A stretch of 64,000 bases of DNA from MPNP01 sp965116235 (GTDB lineage: Bacteria > Pseudomonadota > Alphaproteobacteria > Rhodobacterales > Rhodobacteraceae). Under the pieces are notes generated by a model, which saw nothing but the letters and a program-made list of their open reading frames with translations, ran no database searches and was not told the origin of the DNA. Below, piece by piece: positions 53,411-63,123 of the stretch. Each line of letters starts with the position of its first letter. Position 1 is the first letter of the stretch. The translations under genes and the position numbers were made by a program. The stretch is from assembly GCA_965116235.1 (NCBI GenBank), contig OZ220496.1, positions 806,001 through 870,000 of the forward strand, given 5' to 3'.

Positions 53411-54253
53411 CTAGATCAGGGTCATGGAGGTTTGAACCCACCATGAGGGATGGTTTTGCCTGATAGCGGCGGCAGCCTCGTCGGCTTTGGCAAGACTGTC
53501 ATAGATGCCAAAGCATGTCGGTCCCGATCCGGTCATGCGGGCCAGCAGGCACCCGCTTGATACGGCAATGCAGCGAAGCGCATCGCTTATGACTGGGCAT
53601 AGGCGAATGGCAGTCTCTTCAAGATCGTTGCGCTGACACCTCAACCAAGCCATCAATTCGTCAAGTGACAGGTTGGAGGGAAGTTTTGACAGGGAAGGAT
53701 TTTCAGTCCTTTGCAGGTTTTCGAAAACCAGTCCAGTTGCCAGAGAGACATCAGGGTTGACGAGCAGCAATGAAAGTGCCGGACACGAATCGAGAGGTTC
53801 AATTATGTTGCCGGTGCCTGCAACAACACAGGTCTTGCCGACAACACAAACGGGAATATCGGCCCCTAGGGCGGTCAGTTCTTCAACGGATGGCAGCGGT
53901 CGCGACAGCATCCTGCTCGCAAGCTTGAGCACAGTCGCGGCATTGGAGGATCCACCGCCGAGACCGGCGCCCACGGGTATCTTCTTGTCAAGGGCGATGG
54001 CGAAATCGCAGCGTTTTGAAAGCTGAAGCCGATTCAGCCCCTGAAACATCAGGTTGTCGTTTCCTTGGGGTACATGAGCCCGAAACGGCCCGCTTGCGGC
54101 TAATGTGGAAACGTCGCTCAAGGCCAGTTCAACGCCGTCCCCAAATCGGGTAAAGACAATCAGGCTGTTGATGGCATGATAGCCGTTGCTCAGTCTACGG
54201 GTTACATGCAGGGCCAGATTGACCTTGGCGTGGGCTATGCCCTTCGTCACCAT
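53411..54253 (-). CDS. ispE: 4-diphosphocytidyl-2-C-methyl-D-erythritol kinase
   Basis: A 280-residue GHMP kinase of the MEP isoprenoid pathway. AHAKVNLALHVTRRLSNGYH is the characteristic start, PVGAGLGGGSSNAATVLKLAS the ATP-binding glycine loop, LGADIPVCVVG the Asp-containing segment and LARMTGSGPTCFGIYDS the third GHMP motif. It follows the TPR gene by four bases, suggesting a transcriptional unit. Confidence 0.95.
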   Translation of the reverse strand: MVTKGIAHAKVNLALHVTRRLSNGYHAINSLIVFTRFGDGVELALSDVSTLAASGPFRAHVPQGNDNLMFQGLNRLQLSKRCDFAIALDKKIPVGAGLGGGSSNAATVLKLASRMLSRPLPSVEELTALGADIPVCVVGKTCVVAGTGNIIEPLDSCPALSLLLVNPDVSLATGLVFENLQRTENPSLSKLPSNLSLDELMAWLRCQRNDLEETAIRLCPVISDALRCIAVSSGCLLARMTGSGPTCFGIYDSLAKADEAAAAIRQNHPSWWVQTSMTLI

Positions 54254-54257
54254 GGGA

Positions 54258-55946
54258 CTAATCCAGACCCGTCAGCCGTTCCGCTTCTTCCAGGCCAAGT
54301 TTCAGCTTGAGTTCAATCATTGTCCGGATTTTGTCCGTGGGTTCGAGTTCCAGGGCTCGTTGCCATTCCTGTCGGGCCATGCCCTGCCTTCCTGTGACCC
54401 AATACAAATCGCCAATATGATCCACAATCTCGAATTCATCCGGTGATATGAGATCGGCTTCCAGCAGATACATTTCGGCCTCCTCGTAATTGCCCTTGCG
54501 GAAATACACCCAGCCGAGCGAGTCAAGATAGGCGCCATTCTTGGGACTCAACTCCAGTGCACGGACAATCATTTCCTTGGCGTCATCCAAAGCGATGTCC
54601 CGGACGGCCAAGCTGTAACCGAAATGGTTGAGTACCTGATGATTGTCCGGATCCAGCTCCAGCGCCTGGCGAAAATCGATCTCCATCAGCCCATGTTCTT
54701 CCATGAAATTATGCGAGGCCCCCCTGAGAAAGTATGGGTACCAAAGAAGTTCCTCCTCATCGGGTCCGCTGATGCTCAAGGCACGGGTAATGCTGTCCAC
54801 TGCCGATCGGTATTGTCGTTCATAAAACTGGATCTCGCCAAGCTTGAGCCAGAAATCATAACTGTCGGCAAAGTTTGGGGCCGCATCCTGAAGAATTTTT
54901 GCACTTTCGGCCAGGTTGTCATTCAGGGCCAGAATATCCGCTTGATACAGCAATTTAGGCAGGGCATAAAGGCCATTGTCATCAATCGGGTCCAAGGCCA
55001 AAAGAGCCAGTTCATGGCTCTCGAGCTGAGAAAAGTACTCGCTCAGCTCAAAATAAGTCAGCGGGTCTGACGGATTGACAAAACTCGCCAGCCTGAATGT
55101 CTCTACAGCATCGTCCTGATATCCCTCGCCAATGATGCGGCCAAAGACCAGCAGGGAGGTTGCAAGCCCCTTCTCGGCCGTCAGCGAAAAGTCAAAATCC
55201 GGAAGCGCCTCATCGTTGACAGATGTTCTGAGATCTCGCAAAACGACAGAGCGAGGATTGTTGCTGGCAATATTCAGGCTGTTGAACACCTGCCGAGCTT
55301 CGTCCAACTGACCCATAGCAAGGACCATCGTCAAATAAAGATAGAGTCCCTCTGGCTGAACGAATTCCTCATACTCGAAAAGATTGCCAAGCACTCCAAT
55401 TGCCGTTCCGTAGTGATCCTCATGAGCAAGAATCAGACCGGACGAATAACGTCCCAGATCGGATAGTTGCTGAAAGGATTCGGCATTCCAGATGGCCAGC
55501 GCGCTCTCGGAATCACCAAGAGCGAAATGGGCCCATCCCTCGAAAAACGTTTTTCGATAGTCATTCCACTCATCACTTTGACTCAACCGGAGAACCTCTT
55601 CAAAATCGCCTTCAATAAAGGCGCCCGTGAGGATTGTCAGGTTGGCCAGGATGTCGGAGGGGTCCGTTTCGATTACGTTGTGGGCATAATCAAGGGCCTG
55701 ATCAAACTCGCCGGCACCCAAATAGACCTCCAGGGCAAGACTGTTGACGGGGGCATGGTCGAAGCTTGCGGCTGGCATGTCTTCCATGAAGGATCGGGCA
55801 TCCAGATATTGGTGTTCGATCGATGCCTGAGTGGCCAGAATGAATGTTGACAGGTAATCCCTTGCCTTGGCCGGCAACGAAATGGAGATGACCAGTGCAA
55901 GAACGGCCATTCGACAGGTAGACTGAAACTGAATCATTTTAAACAT
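54258..55946 (-). CDS. Exported tetratricopeptide-repeat protein
   Basis: A 562-residue protein with a probable signal peptide (MAVLALVISISLPAKA). It is almost wholly helical TPR repeats; the clearest are near the C-terminus (LDPDNHQVLNHFGYSLAVRD, LSPKNGAYLDSLGWVYFRKG, EFEIVDHIGDLYWVTGRQGM, ARQEWQRALELEPTDKI). A TPR protein upstream of ispE is a familiar alphaproteobacterial arrangement. Role unknown; outer-membrane or cell-envelope assembly is typical for such proteins. Confidence 0.85.
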   Translation of the reverse strand: MFKMIQFQSTCRMAVLALVISISLPAKARDYLSTFILATQASIEHQYLDARSFMEDMPAASFDHAPVNSLALEVYLGAGEFDQALDYAHNVIETDPSDILANLTILTGAFIEGDFEEVLRLSQSDEWNDYRKTFFEGWAHFALGDSESALAIWNAESFQQLSDLGRYSSGLILAHEDHYGTAIGVLGNLFEYEEFVQPEGLYLYLTMVLAMGQLDEARQVFNSLNIASNNPRSVVLRDLRTSVNDEALPDFDFSLTAEKGLATSLLVFGRIIGEGYQDDAVETFRLASFVNPSDPLTYFELSEYFSQLESHELALLALDPIDDNGLYALPKLLYQADILALNDNLAESAKILQDAAPNFADSYDFWLKLGEIQFYERQYRSAVDSITRALSISGPDEEELLWYPYFLRGASHNFMEEHGLMEIDFRQALELDPDNHQVLNHFGYSLAVRDIALDDAKEMIVRALELSPKNGAYLDSLGWVYFRKGNYEEAEMYLLEADLISPDEFEIVDHIGDLYWVTGRQGMARQEWQRALELEPTDKIRTMIELKLKLGLEEAERLTGLD

Positions 55947-56079
55947 TCGCGATGCGATCTGCGCATTTCAAGGAGATGCCGCTGGTTTGTCTGCGAGTGG
56001 TAAATTGTCATGTATATAGGAACTGTATTCGCCAAATTCGTGTCGTCTTCAAGGAATTTTGTACACGGACCCCTGCCGA

Positions 56080-57732
56080 TCACATGTTGGGATAATTGGG
56101 TCCGTCGCCCCCTTGCGGGGTACGCCAGTTGATGTTTTGGGATGGATCCTTGATATCGCAGGTCTTGCAGTGGACACAGTTTTGAAAATTAATCTTGAAT
56201 TCCTTGTTCCCCGCCGCGCTTTCAACCACCTCATAAACACCTGCGGGGCAGTATCGTGTGGCGGGTTCGTTGTAGATTGGCAGATTGATGCCAATGGGCA
56301 CGCTTGGATCCGTGAGTTGCAAATGACAGGGTTGTTCTGCCTCGTGATTGGTGCCGGCAAAACTAAGGTTGGTCAGGCGGTCGAAGCTGATCGTGCCATC
56401 GGGCTTGGGATATTCAATGGGTTCGTGCTTGATTGACGGTTCGGTCGATTCGGCATCCGATTTTGCGTGCTTGAGTGTTCCAAAGGGGCTTCCTCCCAAC
56501 AGCGACGTACTCCACATGTCGAAGCCGCCGAGCAACAAGGATGCATACAGTCCGTGACGAGACCACAAGGGCTTGACATTTTTGACTCGTTTCAGATCCT
56601 TGCTGATGGGGCCCGTTGTGATGGACGTTTCATAGGCATCGAGTTCGATGCCAGCTTGCCCTTCAGCAATGGCTCGGGCTGCAGCATCCGCCGCGGCAAT
56701 GCCGCTTAGCATGGCATTATGGTTGCCTTTAATCCGGGGAACGTTGACCAGGCCCGCAGCACATCCGGCAAGCACTCCACCCGGGAAGGTCACTTTGGGT
56801 ACCGATTGCCATCCCCCTTCCGTTATGGCTCTCGCACCATAAGCGATACGGCGTCCCCCTTCCAGCAAATTCCTGATCATTGGGTGATGCTTGAAACGTT
56901 GAAACTCCATGTATGGATGGAGGTACGGGTTGGCATAGTTCAGATGGACCACGAAGCCGAGACTGATCTGGTTGTCCTGGGCATGATAGATGAATGAACC
57001 GCCCCCTGTCTTTGATCCCAAAGGCCAGCCGGCCGTGTGGGTCACGGTGCCCAGGCAGTGCTTTTCCGGATCAATTTCCCAGATTTCCTTCATGCCCAGG
57101 CCGAATTTGGGATGATCGGCATTCCGGTCCAGCTGAAACCTGGCGATGACCTCCTTGGCAAGGGAACCTCTGACTCCCTCACATAGAAACACAAACTTGC
57201 CGAGCACTTCATAACCAGGCTCGTAGTTGGGGCCTTCCGTTCCATCAGGATTTTTGCCAAATTCGCCGGCGATAACGCCCTTGACCTCTCCGTTTTTGCC
57301 ATAAACCAGTTCCGAACAGGCCATTCCCGGATACACCTCTATTTCCAGCTCTTCGGCCCGTTCAGCCATCCAGCGACAGACATTGGACATGGACACGATA
57401 AAATTGCCATGGTTGTTCATAAGTGGCGGCATGGGCCAGTTGGGAAGGCGAATACGTCCCCCTTCCCCCAAGAGATAGAAGTTATCGTTTGTGACAGGAA
57501 CCGTGACGGGAGCTCCACGGGATTGCCAATCCGGCAGGAGCTCATCCAGACCAACAGGGTCCAGTACGGCACCGGACAGGATATGTGCCCCGACCTCAGC
57601 CCCTTTTTCGAGAATGCAAACCTCCAGATCGGGATTATTCTGTTTCAGCCGTATTGCGGCGGAAAGACCAGCTGGACCGGCCCCGACAATGACAACGTCA
57701 AATTCCATGAATTCTCGTCCCGCTTGGGTCAT
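56080..57732 (-). CDS. Electron-transfer flavoprotein-ubiquinone oxidoreductase
   Basis: A 550-residue ETF-QO, which passes electrons from ETF to ubiquinone at the membrane. FAD motif VVIVGAGPAGLSAAIRLKQ (about 13-31), YEVLGKFVFLCEGVRGSLAK, GLGMKEIWEIDPEKHCLGTV, GVLAGCAAGLVNVPRIKG with the membrane/quinone region, and a C-terminal ferredoxin-like cluster site FQNCVHCKTCDIKDPSQNI that supplies three of the cysteines, with CPAGVYEV as fourth. Length is normal. ETF subunits themselves are not in the window. Confidence 0.96.
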   Translation of the reverse strand: MTQAGREFMEFDVVIVGAGPAGLSAAIRLKQNNPDLEVCILEKGAEVGAHILSGAVLDPVGLDELLPDWQSRGAPVTVPVTNDNFYLLGEGGRIRLPNWPMPPLMNNHGNFIVSMSNVCRWMAERAEELEIEVYPGMACSELVYGKNGEVKGVIAGEFGKNPDGTEGPNYEPGYEVLGKFVFLCEGVRGSLAKEVIARFQLDRNADHPKFGLGMKEIWEIDPEKHCLGTVTHTAGWPLGSKTGGGSFIYHAQDNQISLGFVVHLNYANPYLHPYMEFQRFKHHPMIRNLLEGGRRIAYGARAITEGGWQSVPKVTFPGGVLAGCAAGLVNVPRIKGNHNAMLSGIAAADAAARAIAEGQAGIELDAYETSITTGPISKDLKRVKNVKPLWSRHGLYASLLLGGFDMWSTSLLGGSPFGTLKHAKSDAESTEPSIKHEPIEYPKPDGTISFDRLTNLSFAGTNHEAEQPCHLQLTDPSVPIGINLPIYNEPATRYCPAGVYEVVESAAGNKEFKINFQNCVHCKTCDIKDPSQNINWRTPQGGDGPNYPNM

Positions 57733-58441
57733 GCTTCATCCCTGTTCAATATTTGCCGGCCAGCACCTTAATGCCGGTTGAATTTAGTTTGAGTCGGGGC
57801 CCCTGTCAAAGGGCTTCAGAGACAGTGGCCTCAAAATTTTGCCTCTTGAACCTGACGGTCAAAACGGGCCGACTCGACCGTGACACAACTTGAACTTCTC
57901 CTTTGCAAGACTTTCCAAGTTTAAGTCTATCGACGGCCATCAGCCCGACAATTCACGCCACGATCAACTGATGCGCAATCAGGCGCAGATCAAGTCCTGC
58001 CTTGGATAACAGTCATATTTACGGATATAAGGCCTGAACCATGAAGTCCCGATAAGATTCGGTTCAGCAATTGAACATGGGCCATTCCTAGATGCATCAG
58101 CTGCCTTTGGCTTGAATTGCCGGCATCAAGACAGGCATCCGTTACACAAACGTTTCATTGGTAAAGCCATAACGGCGTTCATGTCATCGACATGAGATGG
58201 TCAGGATTTGCCCGACCTGCCGTGCCAATGCACCATCTCACCGGAAAATGACCGTTGTCGAGAAACAGGAAATTAAATACCTGTTTACCCAAAATTTCCA
58301 AACCGTTGTATTCCCGATTCCATGAGAAGTTCAGGCGGATCGACGGTATCCCGAAAGCGTGGCTAACATCATCGTGTAACGACCAGCCTAAAAAGGACTG
58401 TAACTTCGTGAAGCTCAAATCGGCCGAAACCAAGTGACGAC
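57733..58441. other. No clear gene upstream of the autotransporter
   Basis: About 700 bases. An 84-codon leftward frame at 58179-58433 has no recognisable domain. An inverted repeat (CTTGAACTT/AAGTTTAAG) lies near 57888-57924. I could not identify a remnant. Confidence 0.4.
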
Positions 58442-58512
58442 GGGGGGGGGCAAAAGATTTTCAGGTAAAAAAGCATAGGATCTATTGTCAATTACAGGAG
58501 GAATGTTATACG
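58442..58512 (+). promoter_or_regulatory. G9 tract and candidate promoter of the autotransporter
   Basis: Nine consecutive G residues (58442-58450) stand 35 bases ahead of a plausible -35 TTGTCA (58485-58490) and -10 TATACG (58507-58512) with a 16-base spacer. Slippage in such a tract can change promoter spacing or activator contact. A further G9 tract lies inside the gene. Confidence 0.45.
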
Positions 58513-58555
58513 TAGACTGATTATTTTTAGATGACGAAACGGGAGACCTGATGTC

Positions 58556-61500
58556 ATGAAAAAACTGTTTTCGATTTTGGGCGAGTGTGAACGACGACTT
58601 GCACTTGCAGCGACAGGCACAAGGGGGGGGGTAGATGATTCCTCGGCCCGACTTCTTGGGGGTTGGGCTCCTTGGAAACTCTTGGCTCTTGGTGTGCTGC
58701 TTGCAGGAGTCATCATGGTCTGGCCCCATTCCGTACCGGCTCAAGCTGTGTGCACTGACGTTGATAATCCGACTGGAACGCCCCCAACGGTCACAATCAG
58801 TACTAGCCCAAACGCTCAGGTGAAATGCACCGGCCTGACGGGAGGCCTGACTCTGACGACGGTGAAAGACAGTACGATTACATCTCCGGGGATAGGCATT
58901 TGGGTTAGCCAGGACGGCACTGGGGCCGTTGCGATCACTCATGCGGGTACGATCAGTGCCCTTACGCGCGGGATTCTGGTGGATGGGGATACAGTTGCCG
59001 CAGAGCGCCATATCACGATTAGGCTTGTGGCGGGAAGCCAGATTACAACCAGATCAGTTAGCAGTACAAGTGCGCACGGTGTCTACGCGCATATTGAGAA
59101 CAATGCCGCAACGGGAGACATCAAGATCACCCACGACGGCACGATTACCGCGCGCCGGGTAGGGATATTGGCCACTAACAAAGGTACGGGTAGTGTTGAT
59201 GTCACGACCGGAAAGGGCAGTTTGATCACGACCAAAGGAATATCCGCCGGTATCAATGCGTCGGTGCGAGAAGGCAGTGTCAAGGGCACGGTCACGGTAA
59301 CTCACAAAGGTACAATCACGTCGACAGACGAAGGCATCAATGTGAGCAATCGGGTAGCCACGGGTACCGGTGGCGTCACGGTCACAACAGCAGAAGGCGG
59401 TGCGATCACGGCCGTGGAAAGCGGCATTTATGCACGCCACTATGGCACGGGAGCCATTGTGGTCGAGACGGCGAAAGGCAGCAAGATTACATCGACATCA
59501 GCTGCTTCTGGCATGGCTGGCGTGTATGCATGGATCAGTAATACGGCCAGCAAGAGCAACATCAAGATCACCCACAACGGCATGATTACCGCCGCACGGC
59601 TAGGGGTATATGGGGTGAACCAAGGTACAGGCAATGTTGATGTCACGACCGGGAAGGACAGCTCGATCAAGGTCACAGGAGCATCCGCCGCCATCAATGC
59701 ATCGGTGCAAACAGGCAGTGGCGGGGGCACGGTCACGGTAACTCACCACGGTACGATCACGTCGTCAAACGACGGCATCTATGCGAGCAACCGGCTAACC
59801 ACGGGTGCCGGTGAAGTTAAGGTCATTACGGCAAAGGGCAGCACGATCACAGCCAAAACACGGGGCATTCGGACGCGCCACTATGGTACGGGAGCTATTG
59901 AGGTTACTCATGAAGGCATGATTACTGCAACGGCGGAGGGGATATATCTGTACAGGGGAACAGACGATTCTGGCACAGGTGACATCACTGCTACGACGGC
60001 GAAAGACAGCAAGATTACGTCGGAAGGCAATGACGGCATCTATGCAGCGATCCTCAAAAATACCGGCACGGGCAATATCGAGATCACCCACAACGGGATG
60101 ATTACTGCGGCCCGGATAGGGGTGTTTGTCGTGAACCAAGGTACAGGCAACATCAAGGTTGAGACGAAGAAAGGCAGCACGATCACAGCCGAAGGAACAT
60201 CCGCCGGCATCAACGCGTCCGTAAGAGGTGGTGGAAGCGGTGCGGTCGAGGTGACCCATCACGGTATGATCGAGTCAGCAGGGCAAGGCATTTATACGAA
60301 CATTTATGGTCAAGAAGATTTTGCAACGGCCACGAGCCGGGATGTAGCTAAAACCAACACCATCACCTTGAAGACCACGGTTGGGAGCACGATCAAGGCA
60401 GAGAAGGAGGGGATTTTGTTGTGGCACAATGGCGGCGGTTCGCAGGCGGGCCAGGGCACGTTCACCCTCACCCTTCGGGGAAGGGTCATGGGCGGCAACA
60501 CGGGTGCCGACGACATCAAGTATGCCGGCGTGCATGTCCGGGCGATCTCAGGTGCGGCTAAAGGCAACGGGGGTACAATTGTCATCGGGTCTCGGGGCCA
60601 TGTGAGTGCCCAGTCTGGCCTTGCCATCAAGGTGGACGACAAGGCAGGCGATGTCAAGATTATCCTGGAAAAGGACGAGCACGGGCTTGTGGGGCATGTG
60701 GGTGAGATCCACAGTGCCGATGCGACGGCGACGGGTGAGTTGACCTTCGAGACCCACACGGGCGAGTACACGGTCGGATCCAGTTCGGGTGTTGAGCTGA
60801 AGAAGGACGGCACGGGCGAGGTTCTGAAGATGCGCGGGGATTCGAAGGGCGTGTACGATGTCGTGAACCAGGTCGTTCTCAAGCCGCTAACGGGAGACAC
60901 GAAGGGTTACGAGTTCGCGACCAAGGCGGGCACCTCGGCACAGCGCCTTTATCAGGACCGGGCCCGGCTGTATGAGGTGTTGCCGTCGATGCTTGCGGGT
61001 CTGGTGGAGCTGTCCCCCTACAGCGTCCGCATGGCGGTGCCCCGCCTGACGGGCGGTGAGGCGGCCGTGGTGGAGAGCACCCGAGGCGAGCGCGTGGCGG
61101 CCCCGCATTCCGACATGGGCGTCTGGGTGCGTCTGGCAGCTAGCGAGGGCGACCGCAGGGCGGATACGGCGACGACAACCGGGGGCTTCCGGGCTCAGTC
61201 GCTGTCGTGGGATGTGAAGCAGACGGCTTTTGAGGCGGGTCTGGACCTGCCGACTGATGATGATCTGGTGCTGGGGGTGAGTGCCCATTATCGCCAGAGC
61301 AAGGCCACCGTCACGATGGGCGGCACCATGAAAGCGAAAGGCGTGGGTCTGGGCGTGTCGGCCACCTGGACGGATGACCGTGGCCTGTATGTGGACGGCC
61401 AGTTGGCCTACACCCGGTTCTCGGATATTGAGGTGAGGTCCAACAGCAACGGCTTGATCACCTCTGGCAGCGGCACGGGTCTGGCAGTTGGAGTAGAAGT

Positions 61501-61930
61501 GGGTCAGCCGATGAGCTGGGCCAACATGACCGTGACCCCGCGTGGGGGTCTGTCGTGGTCGTCGGTGGACATGGATGCCTTTGCGGAACCGGCGGCGTTG
61601 CCGGGTGCGGGCACGGTGGCGCCGGATGACGGGCAGAGCGTTCAGGCTCGTGTGGGCGTGTTGGCCGAGTTGGGGCCAGCGGATGCCGACACCCGGCTGT
61701 ATGCATCGCTGGACGTGGAGCATGAGTTTTCGCCCGAGTTGGACGTGATGGCGGCGGGCACCCGGCTCACGGCGAAGGTGAAGCCGACCTGGGTCCGTTT
61801 GGGTGTGGGCGGTGCGATGCCCTTGGGTGGCACGGACGCGACGATGCTGGCGGGGGATGCCTTTTATGCGACGGCGGGCAGCGGCAATGCCGACTTTGGC
61901 GGCGGGGTCGCACTGAACATCCGCTTCTGA
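58556..61930 (+). CDS. Type V autotransporter with internal repeats and an in-gene G9 tract
   Basis: A 1124-residue secreted adhesin-like protein. An extended n-region precedes the hydrophobic stretch of the signal peptide (LLALGVLLAGVIMVWPH, cleavage near AQA, about residue 64). The passenger (about 65-800) is Thr/Gly/Val-rich beta-helix with three long internal repeats marked by NIKITHNGMITAARLGVYG, TGNIEITHNGMITAARIGVF and ITHDGTITARRVGILATNKG. Residues about 850-1124 are the autotransporter beta-barrel, ending in the outer-membrane signature VALNIRF with terminal Phe. Codons 23-26 lie in nine consecutive G residues (58623-58631): gain or loss of one G would shift the frame before the signal sequence, so expression is likely phase-variable. 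The present length is in frame. Confidence 0.9.
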   Translation: MKKLFSILGECERRLALAATGTRGGVDDSSARLLGGWAPWKLLALGVLLAGVIMVWPHSVPAQAVCTDVDNPTGTPPTVTISTSPNAQVKCTGLTGGLTLTTVKDSTITSPGIGIWVSQDGTGAVAITHAGTISALTRGILVDGDTVAAERHITIRLVAGSQITTRSVSSTSAHGVYAHIENNAATGDIKITHDGTITARRVGILATNKGTGSVDVTTGKGSLITTKGISAGINASVREGSVKGTVTVTHKGTITSTDEGINVSNRVATGTGGVTVTTAEGGAITAVESGIYARHYGTGAIVVETAKGSKITSTSAASGMAGVYAWISNTASKSNIKITHNGMITAARLGVYGVNQGTGNVDVTTGKDSSIKVTGASAAINASVQTGSGGGTVTVTHHGTITSSNDGIYASNRLTTGAGEVKVITAKGSTITAKTRGIRTRHYGTGAIEVTHEGMITATAEGIYLYRGTDDSGTGDITATTAKDSKITSEGNDGIYAAILKNTGTGNIEITHNGMITAARIGVFVVNQGTGNIKVETKKGSTITAEGTSAGINASVRGGGSGAVEVTHHGMIESAGQGIYTNIYGQEDFATATSRDVAKTNTITLKTTVGSTIKAEKEGILLWHNGGGSQAGQGTFTLTLRGRVMGGNTGADDIKYAGVHVRAISGAAKGNGGTIVIGSRGHVSAQSGLAIKVDDKAGDVKIILEKDEHGLVGHVGEIHSADATATGELTFETHTGEYTVGSSSGVELKKDGTGEVLKMRGDSKGVYDVVNQVVLKPLTGDTKGYEFATKAGTSAQRLYQDRARLYEVLPSMLAGLVELSPYSVRMAVPRLTGGEAAVVESTRGERVAAPHSDMGVWVRLAASEGDRRADTATTTGGFRAQSLSWDVKQTAFEAGLDLPTDDDLVLGVSAHYRQSKATVTMGGTMKAKGVGLGVSATWTDDRGLYVDGQLAYTRFSDIEVRSNSNGLITSGSGTGLAVGVEVGQPMSWANMTVTPRGGLSWSSVDMDAFAEPAALPGAGTVAPDDGQSVQARVGVLAELGPADADTRLYASLDVEHEFSPELDVMAAGTRLTAKVKPTWVRLGVGGAMPLGGTDATMLAGDAFYATAGSGNADFGGGVALNIRF

Positions 61931-61943
61931 TTGGGAAACTGAG

Positions 61944-61996
61944 AGCCGCCGGGTTCGGAGGATATCACTCTTGTGCATTGATCCGACCCGGCGGCT
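61944..61996 (+). terminator. Strong hairpin after the autotransporter gene
   Basis: AGCCGCCGGGTTCGGA (61944-61959) pairs with TCCGACCCGGCGGCT (61982-61996), a 15-bp GC-rich stem with one bulge and a 22-base loop, 13 bases after the stop codon. No T-run follows, so termination is likely aided by other factors. Confidence 0.55.
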
Positions 61997-62626
61997 GAAC
62001 TCGTCCGGCCCATGACAGACATTTCGTGATGGGACAACTCTCGTGACCGCATGTGCGGTCTCCATCTCCCGAGGGAGCATATCCCTTGCAAGATCATGAA
62101 GCGGTTCGCTCAATGGTTGACGAACAAATCCGGTGAACCAGGGTGGGTACGAGTGCTCATTGATGGTTTGGGATAGTATTCACACTTGTCTTTCCGAATA
62201 TCCAAAAGTGTGCGGGCCTGCTACGGGTTTATGATTCATTCCGATCCCGACCGGTCGGGGAGAAGAAAGGATCACCCAAGATCAAGGTTGAGTCGGTGAC
62301 GGAACAACGCGGTGCGAGGAGAAAAGGCACGTCATCAAGAAAGTGCCGAAAGATATCCATTGAACTAAACCCACGCCTTGAGCCACGTGCTCAAAGGCGT
62401 TTGGCAGTTCATGCTGCAAACCGAATGTTCGTGAAGAAGCATCAAGAAATTGGAATAACGGCAAATCAAATTTCAAGCCGAAACGCTATCGCAAACCCAG
62501 CTTGGTTGTATTTCAGTCAGTAGACAATAAATTGATTGCAGTGATTTCTTGGGAACGGCCTTCCCGGGAATCGGATCCCATTCAGTTTTTGTTGAGGAAG
62601 CCCTCGCTTGGGGGCTGGGCAGGGTT
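61997..62626. other. No gene seen between autotransporter and greA
   Basis: About 630 bases. No recognisable reading frame; the greA promoter should lie near its right end, but I could not mark it reliably. Confidence 0.45.
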
Positions 62627-63103
62627 ATGGAACAACAACGATATTTTATCACCAAGACCGGTCGGGAGTTGGTTGAGAAGAATCTCAAGAAACTCCTGTC
62701 GGAAGATCGACCTCAAATCATCAAGGCAATTGCTGAAGCCAGATCCCATGGTGACCTCAGTGAAAACGCCGAGTATCATTCCGCGAAAGAGCGACAGGGT
62801 ATGATTGAGGCAAAGATTTCTTACCTCAAGAACGTGCTGGCCCGAGGCGAAGTGGTTGATGTCAGCTTGTTGAATGGCCCCATCAAGTTTGGTGCCACCG
62901 TCAGATTGGAGGATGAGGAAACGGAGGAAGTACTCACATACCAACTGGTTGATGAACCGGAAGCCGATGTTGAAAACGGCAAGTTGAACATCAGGACGGT
63001 TTTGGGGCGAGCCCTGATCGGCAAGGATGAAGGCGACGAAGTAACAATCAATGCACCCAAGGGCAAAAGGAACTATACTGTCTTGGAGGTTTCATACTCG
63101 TAA
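62627..63103 (+). CDS. greA: Transcription elongation factor GreA
   Basis: A 158-residue GreA, which rescues backtracked RNA polymerase by promoting transcript cleavage. The coiled-coil N-terminus carries the acidic tip in ARSHGDLSENAEYHSAKERQ (Asp and Glu that coordinate the Mg in the polymerase channel); the C-terminal FKBP-like part reads GATVRLEDEETEEVLTYQLV and GKDEGDEVTINAPKGKRNYTV. The ATG at 62627 matches the family start and has AGGG just ahead; the frame extends upstream without support. Confidence 0.96.
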   Translation: MEQQRYFITKTGRELVEKNLKKLLSEDRPQIIKAIAEARSHGDLSENAEYHSAKERQGMIEAKISYLKNVLARGEVVDVSLLNGPIKFGATVRLEDEETEEVLTYQLVDEPEADVENGKLNIRTVLGRALIGKDEGDEVTINAPKGKRNYTVLEVSYS

Positions 63104-63123
63104 ATGTGCTTTTGGGGCATAAA

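Noticed and set aside
58014..58040. Possible fourth end of the MITE-like family (GGCCTTATATCC on the reverse strand)
   Set aside because: Only about a dozen bases match and no partner end or direct repeat was found.
58179..58433. 84-codon leftward frame upstream of the autotransporter
   Set aside because: No motif, no convincing ribosome site and no visible neighbour relation; left as unassigned.
60887..62113. 408-codon leftward frame opposite the autotransporter barrel
   Set aside because: Antisense shadow; the rightward frame has the barrel signature and terminal Phe.
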